This document shows, in pieces, positions 21,346 to 29,998 of a stretch of DNA of 64,000 bases (position 1 is the first letter of the stretch; every line of letters starts with the position of its first letter). The stretch is from DALYLB01 sp033763135 (lineage in GTDB: Bacteria; Acidobacteriota; Blastocatellia; RBC074): NCBI GenBank assembly GCA_033763135.1, contig JANRKY010000148.1, positions 1 to 64,000 of the forward strand, read 5' to 3'. The position numbers were made by a program, and so were the translations under genes. Below the pieces are notes generated by a model. It saw nothing but the letters and a program-made list of their open reading frames with translations, was not told the origin of the DNA and did not search any database.

Positions 21346-23391
21346 TCAATCATACAATTCGTGCGGATAGCGGTCGAACTGTTCGCTCTGTTTGCGCCCG
21401 ACGGCGTAGATGTTGTCGCCGCGCAGCTCCCGCGGGACGCCGGTCGCGTCGAGCGATTGGAGGAGCGCCTCATCGGTGGCGTGCCAGACATCCTCGGCAA
21501 AGAGGCGCACGACCTTGAAGCCGGCCGCTTCGAGAACGGTGCGGACGTCGCCGGGCGCGTATTCCCGGCTGTGGCGATCGGCGGAATTGTTCCGATTATA
21601 GAGGCCGTAGATGTTCGGGCTGCGCCCGGCCATGGCCTCGCCGACGCTGAAGGCGCTGGCGATGTTCGGCGTCGTCAGAATCAGCAGGCCGCCCCAGCGG
21701 AGGATGCGGTTGAGTTCCGTCAGCATGTGCATCGGGTCTTCGCGCAGGTGTTCGATCAGCTCGCAGCAGAGGACGACATCGAAATGGTTGTCGGGGAACG
21801 GAAATCGATCGTGCTCGGCGTCCACGTTCTTCATCGTGAACGAGGCCTCCTCGCCGGTCACGGCGTGGCGGAACGACTGGACCTGCTCGCGCGTCGGCCC
21901 CTCCCAGAAGTTGGTCACGGCGATTTCGTCATAGCTGCCGTAGCGGCGGATGATCAGCGGCATCTGGCAATAGCTGCTCAGTTCGAGCAGGCGCCGGCCC
22001 GGGCCGCCCTGCGGGACGAGTTCGACCGTGCGCAGCAGCCGGGCGCCGTGCTTGCGCAGATAGCCGGTCGCGTTCGCGTCCTCGGCATAAAAGCCCAGCA
22101 CGTGATCGAGCGCCTCTTCGCGATCGAAGGCGATCGTCGGCGCCTCCTTGAAATCGAGCCGGTAGTTGGGCGTGGGCGGGACGGTCCGCGGATGTCCGCG
22201 CCGTTCCAGAATCCGCCCGGCGAGATCGAGATAGCGGGCCGCGGACTTTTCGATCGCGCACTCGCCGCGGACCCAATCCATCGCCCGCCGGCTCAGGGCC
22301 TCGCGAAGCGTCGGTCGATGCGCGAGCGCGTGCAGCCGCTTGTAGAGATCGCCCTCTTCATTCGGCCCGATGGGCACCTTCATCACCACATCGTCGGGAA
22401 GCTCGCCGAACTGGCCGAAGTCCGTGACGATCACCGGCTTGCCCGTGCCGAGCGAGCGCACCAGCGTCCCCGAGGTCTCGCCGGCCGTCGGATAGCGCAG
22501 ATTGACGATCACGTCGACCGCCTTCAAATACCGGAAGAAATCGCGCTCGGTCACATAGCCCGTGATGCGCACGCGATCGCGCAGATTCATCTCTTCGATG
22601 AGCGGCGCGACGCTCCATTTCCAGTGATCCTCGCCGACGATCAGATAGAGCGCGTTCGGCAGAATCCGCAGCAGACGCTGAAACGCCGCCAGCACGGCCG
22701 GAATCCGCTTCGATTGCGTGACGAACCCGTGCGAGGCGATCACCCAGGCATCCTCGGGAATCCCGAGCGATCGGCGGCACTCCGCCTTGTCCATCGCATC
22801 GAGCGCGAAGGCCTGCGGCGCAAGGTGGTGCGGGATCAACTCGACCGGCGCCCGCAGGCCTTCGAGCTGCGAGAGCGCGTACTCGTTGTGGACGATGACG
22901 CCGAGGCTTCGCGAGACGATTCGCCGGTTGAGCGGCATGAGAAACTGCTGATAGTCGCTGCCGACGCTGTTGGCGCGCATATCGGCCGCGCGGGCGCCGC
23001 GCCGGCCGTAGGCGTAGAACATCTCGTTCCAATAGGCCTCTTCATCCTGTCGGCCGAGCGTCTTCCAGGCGATCAGGTGATGCAGACAGTGCTCGTGCAG
23101 CACGAGCAGGCCCGGCGTCTCGATCGCGCGCTCATAAACGAATTCGTGATAGGGGTTGTTGCCCTGGTGATAGATGCAGAGATCGAAGGGCTGCTGTCGA
23201 TGGATCTCGTCGAAGTGGGTTGCGTCGTGGACGGCGAAGTGAGGGCTGTCCGCATTCAGCCGCAGCTGGTCGGCCTGTTCCACAAAGACGCTGATCTCCG
23301 CGCCGCGCGCCAGATGCGGCAGCAATTCCGCATTGTAATCGGCGATGCCCGACTTGCTCGGGGGGAGCGGCGTGAAATAGGCCAGACGCAT
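21346..23391 (-). CDS. fusion of GT4 glycosyltransferase and SAM methyltransferase
   Basis: The 681-residue protein joins two enzymes. Residues 1 to about 390 form a GT-B (GT4-type) glycosyltransferase: N-terminal PLPPSKSGIADYNAELLPHL, ASHGFVTQSKRIP, and the donor-binding GETSGTLVRSLGTGKPVIVTD. Residues about 450-640 form a class I methyltransferase: GRRLLELSSYCQMPLIIRRY, PDNHFDVVLCCELIEHLREDP and GGLLILTTPNI. It probably builds and caps a surface glycan. It follows lgt and lspA in the same direction. Confidence 0.85.
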   Translation of the reverse strand: MRLAYFTPLPPSKSGIADYNAELLPHLARGAEISVFVEQADQLRLNADSPHFAVHDATHFDEIHRQQPFDLCIYHQGNNPYHEFVYERAIETPGLLVLHEHCLHHLIAWKTLGRQDEEAYWNEMFYAYGRRGARAADMRANSVGSDYQQFLMPLNRRIVSRSLGVIVHNEYALSQLEGLRAPVELIPHHLAPQAFALDAMDKAECRRSLGIPEDAWVIASHGFVTQSKRIPAVLAAFQRLLRILPNALYLIVGEDHWKWSVAPLIEEMNLRDRVRITGYVTERDFFRYLKAVDVIVNLRYPTAGETSGTLVRSLGTGKPVIVTDFGQFGELPDDVVMKVPIGPNEEGDLYKRLHALAHRPTLREALSRRAMDWVRGECAIEKSAARYLDLAGRILERRGHPRTVPPTPNYRLDFKEAPTIAFDREEALDHVLGFYAEDANATGYLRKHGARLLRTVELVPQGGPGRRLLELSSYCQMPLIIRRYGSYDEIAVTNFWEGPTREQVQSFRHAVTGEEASFTMKNVDAEHDRFPFPDNHFDVVLCCELIEHLREDPMHMLTELNRILRWGGLLILTTPNIASAFSVGEAMAGRSPNIYGLYNRNNSADRHSREYAPGDVRTVLEAAGFKVVRLFAEDVWHATDEALLQSLDATGVPRELRGDNIYAVGRKQSEQFDRYPHELYD

Positions 23392-23414
23392 AGAGTATGG
23401 TCGCGAGCGGGCGC

Positions 23415-24278
23415 TCAGGCGATCCGGACCGCCGGCTGCACCCGAACCCGGTAAAGATAGGCGCCGAGTGCGCCGATGAAGGAGATCAGGGCGATGAACT
23501 GCGACGTGGACAGATTCATGATCTCTCCGCGCGGATCGTCGCGCCAGAACTCGATGATGAATCGCGCAACGGCATAGAGGATCGCATAGGCCAGCATCAC
23601 CTGCCCGTAAAATCGCCGACGGCCGAAGAGCGCCAGCAGGGCGAGAAAGATCACGATCATCGCCGCGGACTCATAGAGCTGGGTCGGATGAAGCCGGATC
23701 GGCGCGAGCAGCCCGCCCAGGCGCTCGGCCCAGACATTCTGCTGAATCGGGTCGGCGAGATGCGCGACGATCGTCGGAACGCTCGTGATCTCGTGGCCGC
23801 GATCGGTGAAATGGACGCCGCACCAGGCCGTCGTCGGCCTTCCCCAGCAGCAGCCGGCGCTGAAACAGCCGAGCCGCCCGATCGCCTGTCCGATCGCAAT
23901 CCCCGGCGCGAAGGCATCGGCCGTCCGCCACCACGGCAGCTTGTACCGCCACATCACCACCACCGAGGCCAGCAACGCCGCCAGAAACCCGCCATAATAG
24001 ACGCCCGCCGACAGCAGAAAGTCCCGCGTAAAGATCTCGCTGAATCCCCGGAGCGAGTACTCGTCCCATTCCGTGATCACCAGCAGCAGCTTGGAGCCGA
24101 CCAGCGACGAGGCCAGCACCCACAATCCGAGATCATAGACCTTCTGCTTGTCCAGCCCGTCCCGCTCGGCGAGGCGCGACATCACGAGCAACCCGACGAT
24201 GAACGAGATCGCCAGCAGCAGGCCGTAGGTATTGAAGACGAAACTGGTGTAAGGAAGCTTGAAAAGTTCGGGGAACAT
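23415..24278 (-). CDS. lgt: prolipoprotein diacylglyceryl transferase Lgt
   Basis: The 287-residue polytopic inner-membrane enzyme attaches diacylglycerol to the lipobox Cys of prolipoproteins. It has seven probable helices and the Lgt core AIGQAIGRLGCFSAGCCWG. The region RLHPTQLYES (about residues 196-205) and the C-terminal FIIEFWRDDPRG are further family marks. It lies 23 bases after lspA, so two of the lipoprotein maturation steps are co-encoded. Confidence 0.95.
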   Translation of the reverse strand: MFPELFKLPYTSFVFNTYGLLLAISFIVGLLVMSRLAERDGLDKQKVYDLGLWVLASSLVGSKLLLVITEWDEYSLRGFSEIFTRDFLLSAGVYYGGFLAALLASVVVMWRYKLPWWRTADAFAPGIAIGQAIGRLGCFSAGCCWGRPTTAWCGVHFTDRGHEITSVPTIVAHLADPIQQNVWAERLGGLLAPIRLHPTQLYESAAMIVIFLALLALFGRRRFYGQVMLAYAILYAVARFIIEFWRDDPRGEIMNLSTSQFIALISFIGALGAYLYRVRVQPAVRIA

Positions 24279-24301
24279 AGGGTCGCAAGCAGATCCGCAC
24301 G

Positions 24302-24802
24302 TTATTCGGTGGCGGCGGGCGCCGGATTGGCGCGCGCCTCCCAGATCATCTCGATCGCGAGCAGCACGGCGCCCACGCAGATCGCGGAATCGGCGACATT
24401 GAAGGTCGGCCAGACATACTGGTCGCGCCAGTGCACCTCAATGAAATCGACCACCTCTCCCAGCCGGATGCGGTCGATCATATTCCCGACGATCCCCGCG
24501 AGCAGCAACCCGAGCGCAAGATTCGCCCGACGCTGCCACGCCGCCGTCCGCCACAGATAATTCAACACAAAGACCGCCGCGAAGATCGAGATGACGGCAA
24601 AGATCCATCGCACATTGAGACTGCTTTCGGCGAACATGCTGAACGCCACGCCGCGGTTCGTGGCGTAACTGAAGCGAAAATAGCCGGGAAGGACCTCGAT
24701 GGTCATCACCGGCCGGAGTTTCAGCGTCGCCCACGCCTTCGTGGCCTGATCGGCGACGACCAGAAACAGCGCGAGAATCAGATAGGGCAATTTCGCTCTC
24801 AT
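24302..24802 (-). CDS. lspA: lipoprotein signal peptidase LspA
   Basis: The 166-residue aspartyl signal peptidase II cleaves prolipoproteins before the lipidated Cys. The catalytic aspartates are Asp119 (GEVVDFIE) and Asp138 (FNVADSAI), with GNMIDR at 107-111. Four transmembrane helices are evident. The start overlaps the stop of the upstream small gene by four bases. Confidence 0.95.
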   Translation of the reverse strand: MRAKLPYLILALFLVVADQATKAWATLKLRPVMTIEVLPGYFRFSYATNRGVAFSMFAESSLNVRWIFAVISIFAAVFVLNYLWRTAAWQRRANLALGLLLAGIVGNMIDRIRLGEVVDFIEVHWRDQYVWPTFNVADSAICVGAVLLAIEMIWEARANPAPAATE

Positions 24803-25164
24803 TCCGATGCCTTCCCCGGGGAGATCTCTTCAATGATCGATTCCCCGCTCGACTCGTCCCCCGACGTCCATCGCCACCGCTCGTGCATCCGCAGCCGTCC
24901 GTCGGGCAGCCGCTCCGGCGTGGAGCGACAGATCCCGCTCCGCCATTCGCCCGCCGCATTCAGATGCTGATACCGCATCTCCAGACAATCCTCCTCGTCG
25001 ACCCGCGCGAGCAGCGTGCCGAACCGGATCTCTCCGCCGGCATAGGTCGCCCACACGATCTCGCCCTCCTGCCGGTAATGAAAGATCGTCTCGGCCGACA
25101 CCTCGCCGTTCTCGGTGTTGGCCACTGAGGCGAACCGGCGGTCATTGTAATTGATTCCATGCAT
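24799..25164 (-). CDS. small beta-barrel protein, often labelled n-acetylglutamate synthase
   Basis: The 121-residue protein matches a widespread family with NYNDRRFASVANTENGEVS, ETIFHYRQEGEIVWATYAGG and a terminal RWRWTSGDESSGESIIEEI. Databases commonly name it n-acetylglutamate synthase, but there is no acetyltransferase motif and the fold looks like a small antiparallel barrel, so I would not accept that name. It is coupled to lspA by ATGA. Confidence 0.8.
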   Translation of the reverse strand: MHGINYNDRRFASVANTENGEVSAETIFHYRQEGEIVWATYAGGEIRFGTLLARVDEEDCLEMRYQHLNAAGEWRSGICRSTPERLPDGRLRMHERWRWTSGDESSGESIIEEISPGKASE

Positions 25165-25169
25165 GAGTC

Positions 25170-25217
25170 TTATGGGAACCCATAGGACCTGTAAGTCCCT
25201 TAGGTCCCATCCGTCCT
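25170..25217. repeat. small palindrome of GGACCTA-type words
   Basis: TATGGGAACCCATAGGACC and GTCCCTTAGGTCCCAT form overlapping short inverted repeats immediately after ileS (minus strand). It resembles the word-built palindromes elsewhere in the window; no second copy was found. Confidence 0.45.
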
Positions 25218-28014
25218 ATTCCGCCAACCGCTCATCCAGATTCCCGGCGCACCGCAGACATGCCCCCGGATATTTCGCATTCGCGCCGACGTCGATCGTG
25301 TAGTGCCAGCAGCGCTCGCATTTCGCGCCGGCCGCCTTTTCGACGGCGACGCTCAGGCCGGCCCCCTCGAGGAGCGTGACCTGCGAGACGATGAAATTGA
25401 ACCGCAGATCCTCGCCGAACGATTCGAGAAACGCCTTCGTCTCGGGATCGGCGGCGATCGTCACATGCGCTTCGAGGCCGGCGCCGATCAACTTGGCGTT
25501 GCGGGCGTCTTCGAGCGACTTCATGACGGCGGTTCGAACCTCGAACAGCCGCTCATAGCGCGCCCGAAGCGCATCGTCGATCCAGACGGTCTCCACCGCC
25601 GGGAAGACCGTCAGGTGAACCGAGGCCGCCTCGGCCGCGGCGCCCGGGATGTTCTCCCAGATCTCGTCGGCCGTGAAGGCGAGCAGCGGCGCCAGCAAAC
25701 GGGCCATGCGGTGAACGATCTCGTACACGGCCGTCTGCGCCGACCGCCGCGCCTCCGATTTCGGCGCGCTGGTATAGAGCCGATCCTTCAAAATATCGAA
25801 ATAGAGCGCCGACAATTCGACCGTCGCGAACGAATAGAGGATCTGATAGACCTCGGTGAACTCGTATCCCTCATAAGCGGCCAGCACCTTCCGATTGACT
25901 TCGTTCAGTTCGGCCAGGGCCCAGCGATCGATTTCGACCATCCGGTCATAGGGAACGCGATCCGCCTTCGGATCGAAGTCCGCCAGATTCCCCAGGCAAT
26001 AGCGCGCCGTGTTGCGCAGCTTGCGATAGGAATCGGAGAGGCGATTGATGATCTCCTGCCCGATGCGCATGTCCTCGTGATAATTGAGCGCGGCGCACCA
26101 CAGGCGCAGAATGTCCGCGCCATACTGCCGGGTGAACTTCTCGGGCGCGAGGGCGTCGCCCTTCGATTTCGACATCTTCTTGCCGTCTTCATCGACGACC
26201 CAGCCGTTCATGATCACGGCGCGATAGGGCGCGGCGCCCTTCGCCGCCAGCCCGACCACCAGCGAAGAGTTGAACCAGCCGCGAAACTGATCGCCGCCTT
26301 CGAGATACACGTCGGCCGGATAGGGCAGCCCCCGCGGTTCGAGCACGCCGAGCGAACTCGCTCCCGAATCGAACCAGACATCGAGGATGTCCATCTCCTT
26401 CGTCAACTTCTCGGAGCCGCACTTGCCGCATTTCGCCCCTTCCGGAAGCAGATCCTTCGACTCCAGTTCGTACCAGACGTCGGCGGAGGACTCCTCGAAG
26501 AGATTGGCCACGTGCTCGATCACCTTCTGGTCGAGCAGCGCCTCGCCGCAATCCTCGCAATAAAAGACCGTGATCGGCACGCCCCACGCCCGCTGCCGCG
26601 AGATGTTCCAGTCCGGCCGGTCCTTGAACATGTTCTTCATCCGCTCGGCGCCCCACGACGGATACCACGAAACCTTGTCGCTCGCGGCGATCGCCTCGGC
26701 ATTGAGCCCGCTCTGCTCCATCGAAATGAACCACTGTGGCGTCGCCCGGAAGATCACCGGATTGTGGCATCGCCAGCAATGCGGATAGGAGTGGTTGAAC
26801 TTCTCCGCCTTGAGCAGCGCGCCGATCGATTCGAGATGCGCCATCACGGCCTTGTTGCCGTCCGGGTCGTTCTTGCTGAGCGCCACCACCCGCTGACCGG
26901 CGAAATGCTCCACATCCTTCATGAAATAGCCGCGCCCGTCGACTGGATTGTAGATCTCCAGGCCGTACTCGCGGCCGATCAGAAAGTCCTCGTAGCCGTG
27001 GCCCGGCGCCGTATGCACCGCGCCCGTGCCCGCGTCGAGCGTCACGTGATCGCCGACCATCAGCAGGCTGTCGCGGTCGATGAAGGGATGGCGGGCGCGG
27101 AGCCGGTCGAACTGCGCGCCGGCATAGGTTCCGATGACCTCGTGGCCGCTCCAGCCGAGTTTCTTCGCCACGTCTTCGAGCAGCCCGCTCGCGACGATGA
27201 AGACCTCTTCGCCCACCGCGACCGCGTGATACTCGAATTTCGGATGCAGGGAGATGCCCAGGTTGGCCGGCAGCGTCCAGGGCGTCGTCGTCCAGATGAC
27301 GATGCTCACCGATCGGCCCGCGAGTCCGGCGTCGAGTTTCCCGGCGTCGGGAAAGGCGAACTTCACATAGATCGAATAGCTCGAATGGTCTTCATACTCG
27401 ACCTCGGCCTCGGCCAGCGACGTCACGCAACTGATGCACCAGTGCACCGGCCGCGACCCCTTGTAGACCGCGCCGCGCTCGACGAACTTGCCGAACGCCC
27501 GGACGATGTTGGCCTGATAGGTCGGATTCATCGTCACATACGGGTCGTTCCACTCGCCCAGAATGCCCAGCCGCTTGAAATCCTCGCACTGCAGCTTGAC
27601 GAACTTGTCCGCGTGCGCCCGCGCCGCCTTGCGGATCGTCAGGCAGTCGAGTTCGATCTTGTTCTTCTTCAGCTCCTCTTCGACCTTGATCTCGATCGGC
27701 AGACCGTGGCAGTCCCAGCCCGGAATGTACGGCGACCAGTGGCCCATCATCGACCGCGACTTCACGACGAAATCCTTGATCGTCTTGTTGAGCGCGTGGC
27801 CGATGTGAATATTGCCGTTCGCGTACGGCGGGCCGTCGTGCAGCACAAAGAGCGGATGGCCCGCGCGCGCCTCTTTCAGTCTGGCGTAAAGGTCCATGGC
27901 CTCCCATCGCTGCAGTCGCAGAGGCTCGTTCTGCGCCAGATTTCCCTTGAGGGGAAACGAGGTGTCCGGCAGGTTGACGGTGGCTTTCAGGTCGAGTTTC
28001 GCTTCGGTTGACAT
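25216..28014 (-). CDS. ileS: isoleucine-tRNA ligase IleS
   Basis: The 932-residue class Ia synthetase charges tRNA-Ile. It has the HIGH motif at 70-73, a CP1 editing domain with WTTTPWTLPAN, the KMSKS loop near residue 612 (KMSKSKGDA) and a C-terminal zinc finger CERCWHY...CLRC. Length is typical of the bacterial type. It is followed by the small barrel gene and lspA, a common ileS-lspA neighbourhood. No T-box leader is apparent upstream. Confidence 0.97.
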   Translation of the reverse strand: MSTEAKLDLKATVNLPDTSFPLKGNLAQNEPLRLQRWEAMDLYARLKEARAGHPLFVLHDGPPYANGNIHIGHALNKTIKDFVVKSRSMMGHWSPYIPGWDCHGLPIEIKVEEELKKNKIELDCLTIRKAARAHADKFVKLQCEDFKRLGILGEWNDPYVTMNPTYQANIVRAFGKFVERGAVYKGSRPVHWCISCVTSLAEAEVEYEDHSSYSIYVKFAFPDAGKLDAGLAGRSVSIVIWTTTPWTLPANLGISLHPKFEYHAVAVGEEVFIVASGLLEDVAKKLGWSGHEVIGTYAGAQFDRLRARHPFIDRDSLLMVGDHVTLDAGTGAVHTAPGHGYEDFLIGREYGLEIYNPVDGRGYFMKDVEHFAGQRVVALSKNDPDGNKAVMAHLESIGALLKAEKFNHSYPHCWRCHNPVIFRATPQWFISMEQSGLNAEAIAASDKVSWYPSWGAERMKNMFKDRPDWNISRQRAWGVPITVFYCEDCGEALLDQKVIEHVANLFEESSADVWYELESKDLLPEGAKCGKCGSEKLTKEMDILDVWFDSGASSLGVLEPRGLPYPADVYLEGGDQFRGWFNSSLVVGLAAKGAAPYRAVIMNGWVVDEDGKKMSKSKGDALAPEKFTRQYGADILRLWCAALNYHEDMRIGQEIINRLSDSYRKLRNTARYCLGNLADFDPKADRVPYDRMVEIDRWALAELNEVNRKVLAAYEGYEFTEVYQILYSFATVELSALYFDILKDRLYTSAPKSEARRSAQTAVYEIVHRMARLLAPLLAFTADEIWENIPGAAAEAASVHLTVFPAVETVWIDDALRARYERLFEVRTAVMKSLEDARNAKLIGAGLEAHVTIAADPETKAFLESFGEDLRFNFIVSQVTLLEGAGLSVAVEKAAGAKCERCWHYTIDVGANAKYPGACLRCAGNLDERLAE

Positions 28015-28099
28015 AGGTTCGTGGCGTTTCGTTTCGTTCGAGATTTCAGGGGCGATCTAAAAGAAGCCGTGATCATACAGGAAAGATTCCCGATAAAAA

Positions 28100-28140
28100 A
28101 GCACTCGCGCCGCGGTGCTGGTGACCGGAGCGCGAGTGCT
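28100..28140 (-). terminator. intrinsic terminator upstream of ileS
   Basis: An 11-bp stem (28100-28110 with 28130-28140, AGCACTCGCGC / GCGCGAGTGCT) is followed on the minus strand by six T residues. It would end transcription of the 28182-28736 gene before ileS. Confidence 0.8.
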
Positions 28141-28181
28141 TTTCGAAAACGAATCCTGCTTCGTCCGCTCCAATTGGAGCG

Positions 28182-28736
28182 TCAAATGAACATCTCTTCG
28201 TCCTGATAAACGCGATCGACCGGCAGACGGCGGCCGGCCATGAGCACTTCGAGGCCGCGACGCAGCCCATACATCAGATAGGAGAATTCGCGCGCGGGTT
28301 CGAGCACGCTCTGCTGCACCATGGCGGTCGTTCGCTCGAACTGATCGGTGGCGACGGCGAGCGTATGCTGCACCTGATCGACCTTGTCTCTGGCCCGTTC
28401 GACCTCCCGACGCGCAATGGCGGTCGTATCGCCCAGCAGATGGCGCACCTCTGCGACTTCATCGCGCGCCATCTCGGCGATGGCGTTGATGTGCTGAACG
28501 CCCTGGGTGAAGTATGCGCCGGCGTCCTTGAGTTCGGTCATCAACCCATGCGCCATCTTGATCACGGGTTCGGTATTGTTGAGCAGGTATTCAGCGCGCG
28601 TCTGCAGTTGGGACGCGCGCTCCGCCAGCACCACCAGCCGACGCGCCAGCAGATACATCCCGATGAAAACGGCCGCCTGAATGATCAGAAGGACCGCGAC
28701 GCCCACGCCAATTAAAATGATCCATGTGCTATTCAC
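28182..28736 (-). CDS. single-pass membrane protein with coiled coil (DUF948-like)
   Basis: The 184-residue protein has one N-terminal transmembrane helix (about residues 4-30), then a long helical region with heptads (RLVVLAERASQLQTRAEYLL onward), resembling DUF948 proteins. I chose the GTG at 28736 because GAGGAG stands about 10 bases upstream; a TTG at 28769 would start in a dispersed GGAGTTCCGCCTT repeat. A terminator follows. The next gene upstream is a YtxH protein; DUF948 and YtxH genes often neighbour each other. Confidence 0.75.
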   Translation of the reverse strand: MNSTWIILIGVGVAVLLIIQAAVFIGMYLLARRLVVLAERASQLQTRAEYLLNNTEPVIKMAHGLMTELKDAGAYFTQGVQHINAIAEMARDEVAEVRHLLGDTTAIARREVERARDKVDQVQHTLAVATDQFERTTAMVQQSVLEPAREFSYLMYGLRRGLEVLMAGRRLPVDRVYQDEEMFI

Positions 28737-28787
28737 TACAACCTGCTCCTCGTGAAGGCGGAACTCCAAACGGGCTGCGTCGATCGA

Positions 28788-28935
28788 TCTAAATCGAGCC
28801 AGAAAACATCGGGACAGGAAGCCTCAACCGCAGGGGACACGGGGAACACGGGGATCAATCCTCATCGAAGCCCCGTGTTCCCCGTGCTCCCCGTGGTTGA
28901 TTTCTCTTGTCCGAACGTTCCATGGTCCGATTTAG
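28788..28935. repeat. palindromic repeat, family D, copy 2
   Basis: The ends CTAAATCGAGCCAGAAAAC and its inverse ending CGATTTAG, with TCGGGACA / TGTCCGA inside, enclose arms made of CACGGGGA words (28831-28905). The right terminal bases (28932-28934) form the TAA stop codon of the YtxH gene. Confidence 0.8.
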
Positions 28936-29330
28936 CTCTCTTCGACGGCCGCGCTGACCTTGCCCTGATCCGTCTGTTTGGCTTCGCGATAGCCCTGTTT
29001 GCCGGCCTCGATGGCCGCGGCGAACTGGGACTTCTGCCGGTTGATCAGGTCCTTGCCGCGCTCGGTCAGGTCATTGACCGTCTCCTTGCCGCGGTTGCCC
29101 AGATCGGCCGCGCGCTCGACGCTCGTCTGATAGTACTCGGTCGCGCGATCCCCCACCTCCCGGCTGGTGTCGCGGGCGTAATCGAGCCCCTTCTTGGTCG
29201 CATCGGCGAGTTCCGAACGGAGTTCGCTGCCGGCCTTCGGCGCAAACAGCAGCGCCGTCACCGCGCCGATCCCGGCGCCGATCAGAAAATAGACGAGTTT
29301 GTCGCCACCATTACCATTATCGTGTGCCAT
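28932..29330 (-). CDS. YtxH-domain protein
   Basis: The 132-residue protein starts MAHDNGNGGDKLVYFLIGAG at the ATG at 29330, which has GAGGAGG upstream. Residues about 11-30 form a transmembrane helix with the YtxH pattern GAGIGAVTALLFAPKAGSE. The rest is a highly charged amphipathic helix. Such proteins are general-stress or envelope proteins without known enzyme activity. The stop codon lies in the outermost bases of repeat family D. Confidence 0.82.
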   Translation of the reverse strand: MAHDNGNGGDKLVYFLIGAGIGAVTALLFAPKAGSELRSELADATKKGLDYARDTSREVGDRATEYYQTSVERAADLGNRGKETVNDLTERGKDLINRQKSQFAAAIEAGKQGYREAKQTDQGKVSAAVEES

Positions 29331-29564
29331 ATCTTCAGCCTCCTCTCGGGATGTTCGGCAGGCGCTCCCGCCCGCCGACGGATTTTTCAAAAAGACGGTC
29401 TGCAGGGGGGCGGGGTCACGGGGACTCGCCTCCCGCCATTCGAAACGAGATCGGCGCAGATGAGTTCATACGCGTTGAAATGCCGATCAATATTTGCGAT
29501 GGATGTTGTTCATAGACCGGCCGGACTATAGCATCGAAAGAAGGCAACATCAAGATAACGCTAA

Positions 29565-29594
29565 TTGACACTCCTGTGAGCGCACGGCTACAAT
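29565..29594 (+). promoter_or_regulatory. sigma-70 promoter of tatA
   Basis: TTGACA (29565-29570) and TACAAT (29589-29594) are spaced by 18 bases, a near-consensus match, giving a start of about 29601 and a leader of some 37 bases with AAAGGAG before the ATG. The rest of the 307-base gap 29331-29637 shows nothing else I can support. Confidence 0.75.
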
Positions 29595-29637
29595 GGCCTG
29601 TCATCTTGGAAAGGCAACCTCAAAGGAGATAATCAGT

Positions 29638-29832
29638 ATGCAGAATTTCCTCTTCCTGATTGGCGGCCTGGGCCCCACGGAACTTGTCATCATTCTCGTC
29701 ATTCTTCTCTTGTTGTTCGGCGGCAGCCGGCTGCCCTCGCTGGCGAAGGGGCTCGGCGAAAGCATCCGCAGTTTCAAGAGCGGCGTCAATGAGGAGCCCG
29801 AAGACAAGAAAGACTCCTCCAAGCCGGCCTGA
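29638..29832 (+). CDS. tatA: Sec-independent translocase TatA/TatE
   Basis: The 64-residue protein has the TatA layout: short periplasmic N-terminus, one transmembrane helix (ELVIILVILLLLFGG, about residues 15-29), then the amphipathic helix SRLPSLAKGLGESIRSFKSG and an acidic-basic tail. It forms the export pore for folded Tat substrates. AAAGGAG precedes the ATG by nine bases. tatB and tatC are not adjacent, so this is a solitary tatA copy. Confidence 0.93.
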   Translation: MQNFLFLIGGLGPTELVIILVILLLLFGGSRLPSLAKGLGESIRSFKSGVNEEPEDKKDSSKPA

Positions 29833-29870
29833 GCCGGCGGACGGTCCATTTTCCAATTCTGATTCAGGCT

Positions 29871-29951
29871 GAAAAGGCGCAAAAGACACAGGGCCCGTTT
29901 GGGGCTGACGGCTCAGAGAACCGTGATCCGGTGTGTGTTTTGCGCCTTTTC
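29871..29951. terminator. long inverted repeat after tatA, probable terminator
   Basis: GAAAAGGCGCAAAAGACAC (29871-29889) pairs with GTGTGTTTTGCGCCTTTTC (29933-29951) with one mismatch over 19 bp, around a 43-base centre. It may end tatA transcription before the AlbA_2 gene, although the large loop is unlike a classical terminator. Confidence 0.5.
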
Positions 29952-29998
29952 GGCAGAGAGCAACCGCATTTCAGGCCCCGCGTCGCGACGTCTCAGCT

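Noticed and set aside
24799..25164. N-acetylglutamate synthase
   Set aside because: The common database name is not supported by any GNAT acetyltransferase motif, and arginine genes are absent.
28015..28181. T-box leader in front of ileS
   Set aside because: Only a plain terminator hairpin is present; no T-box consensus or specifier loop was seen.
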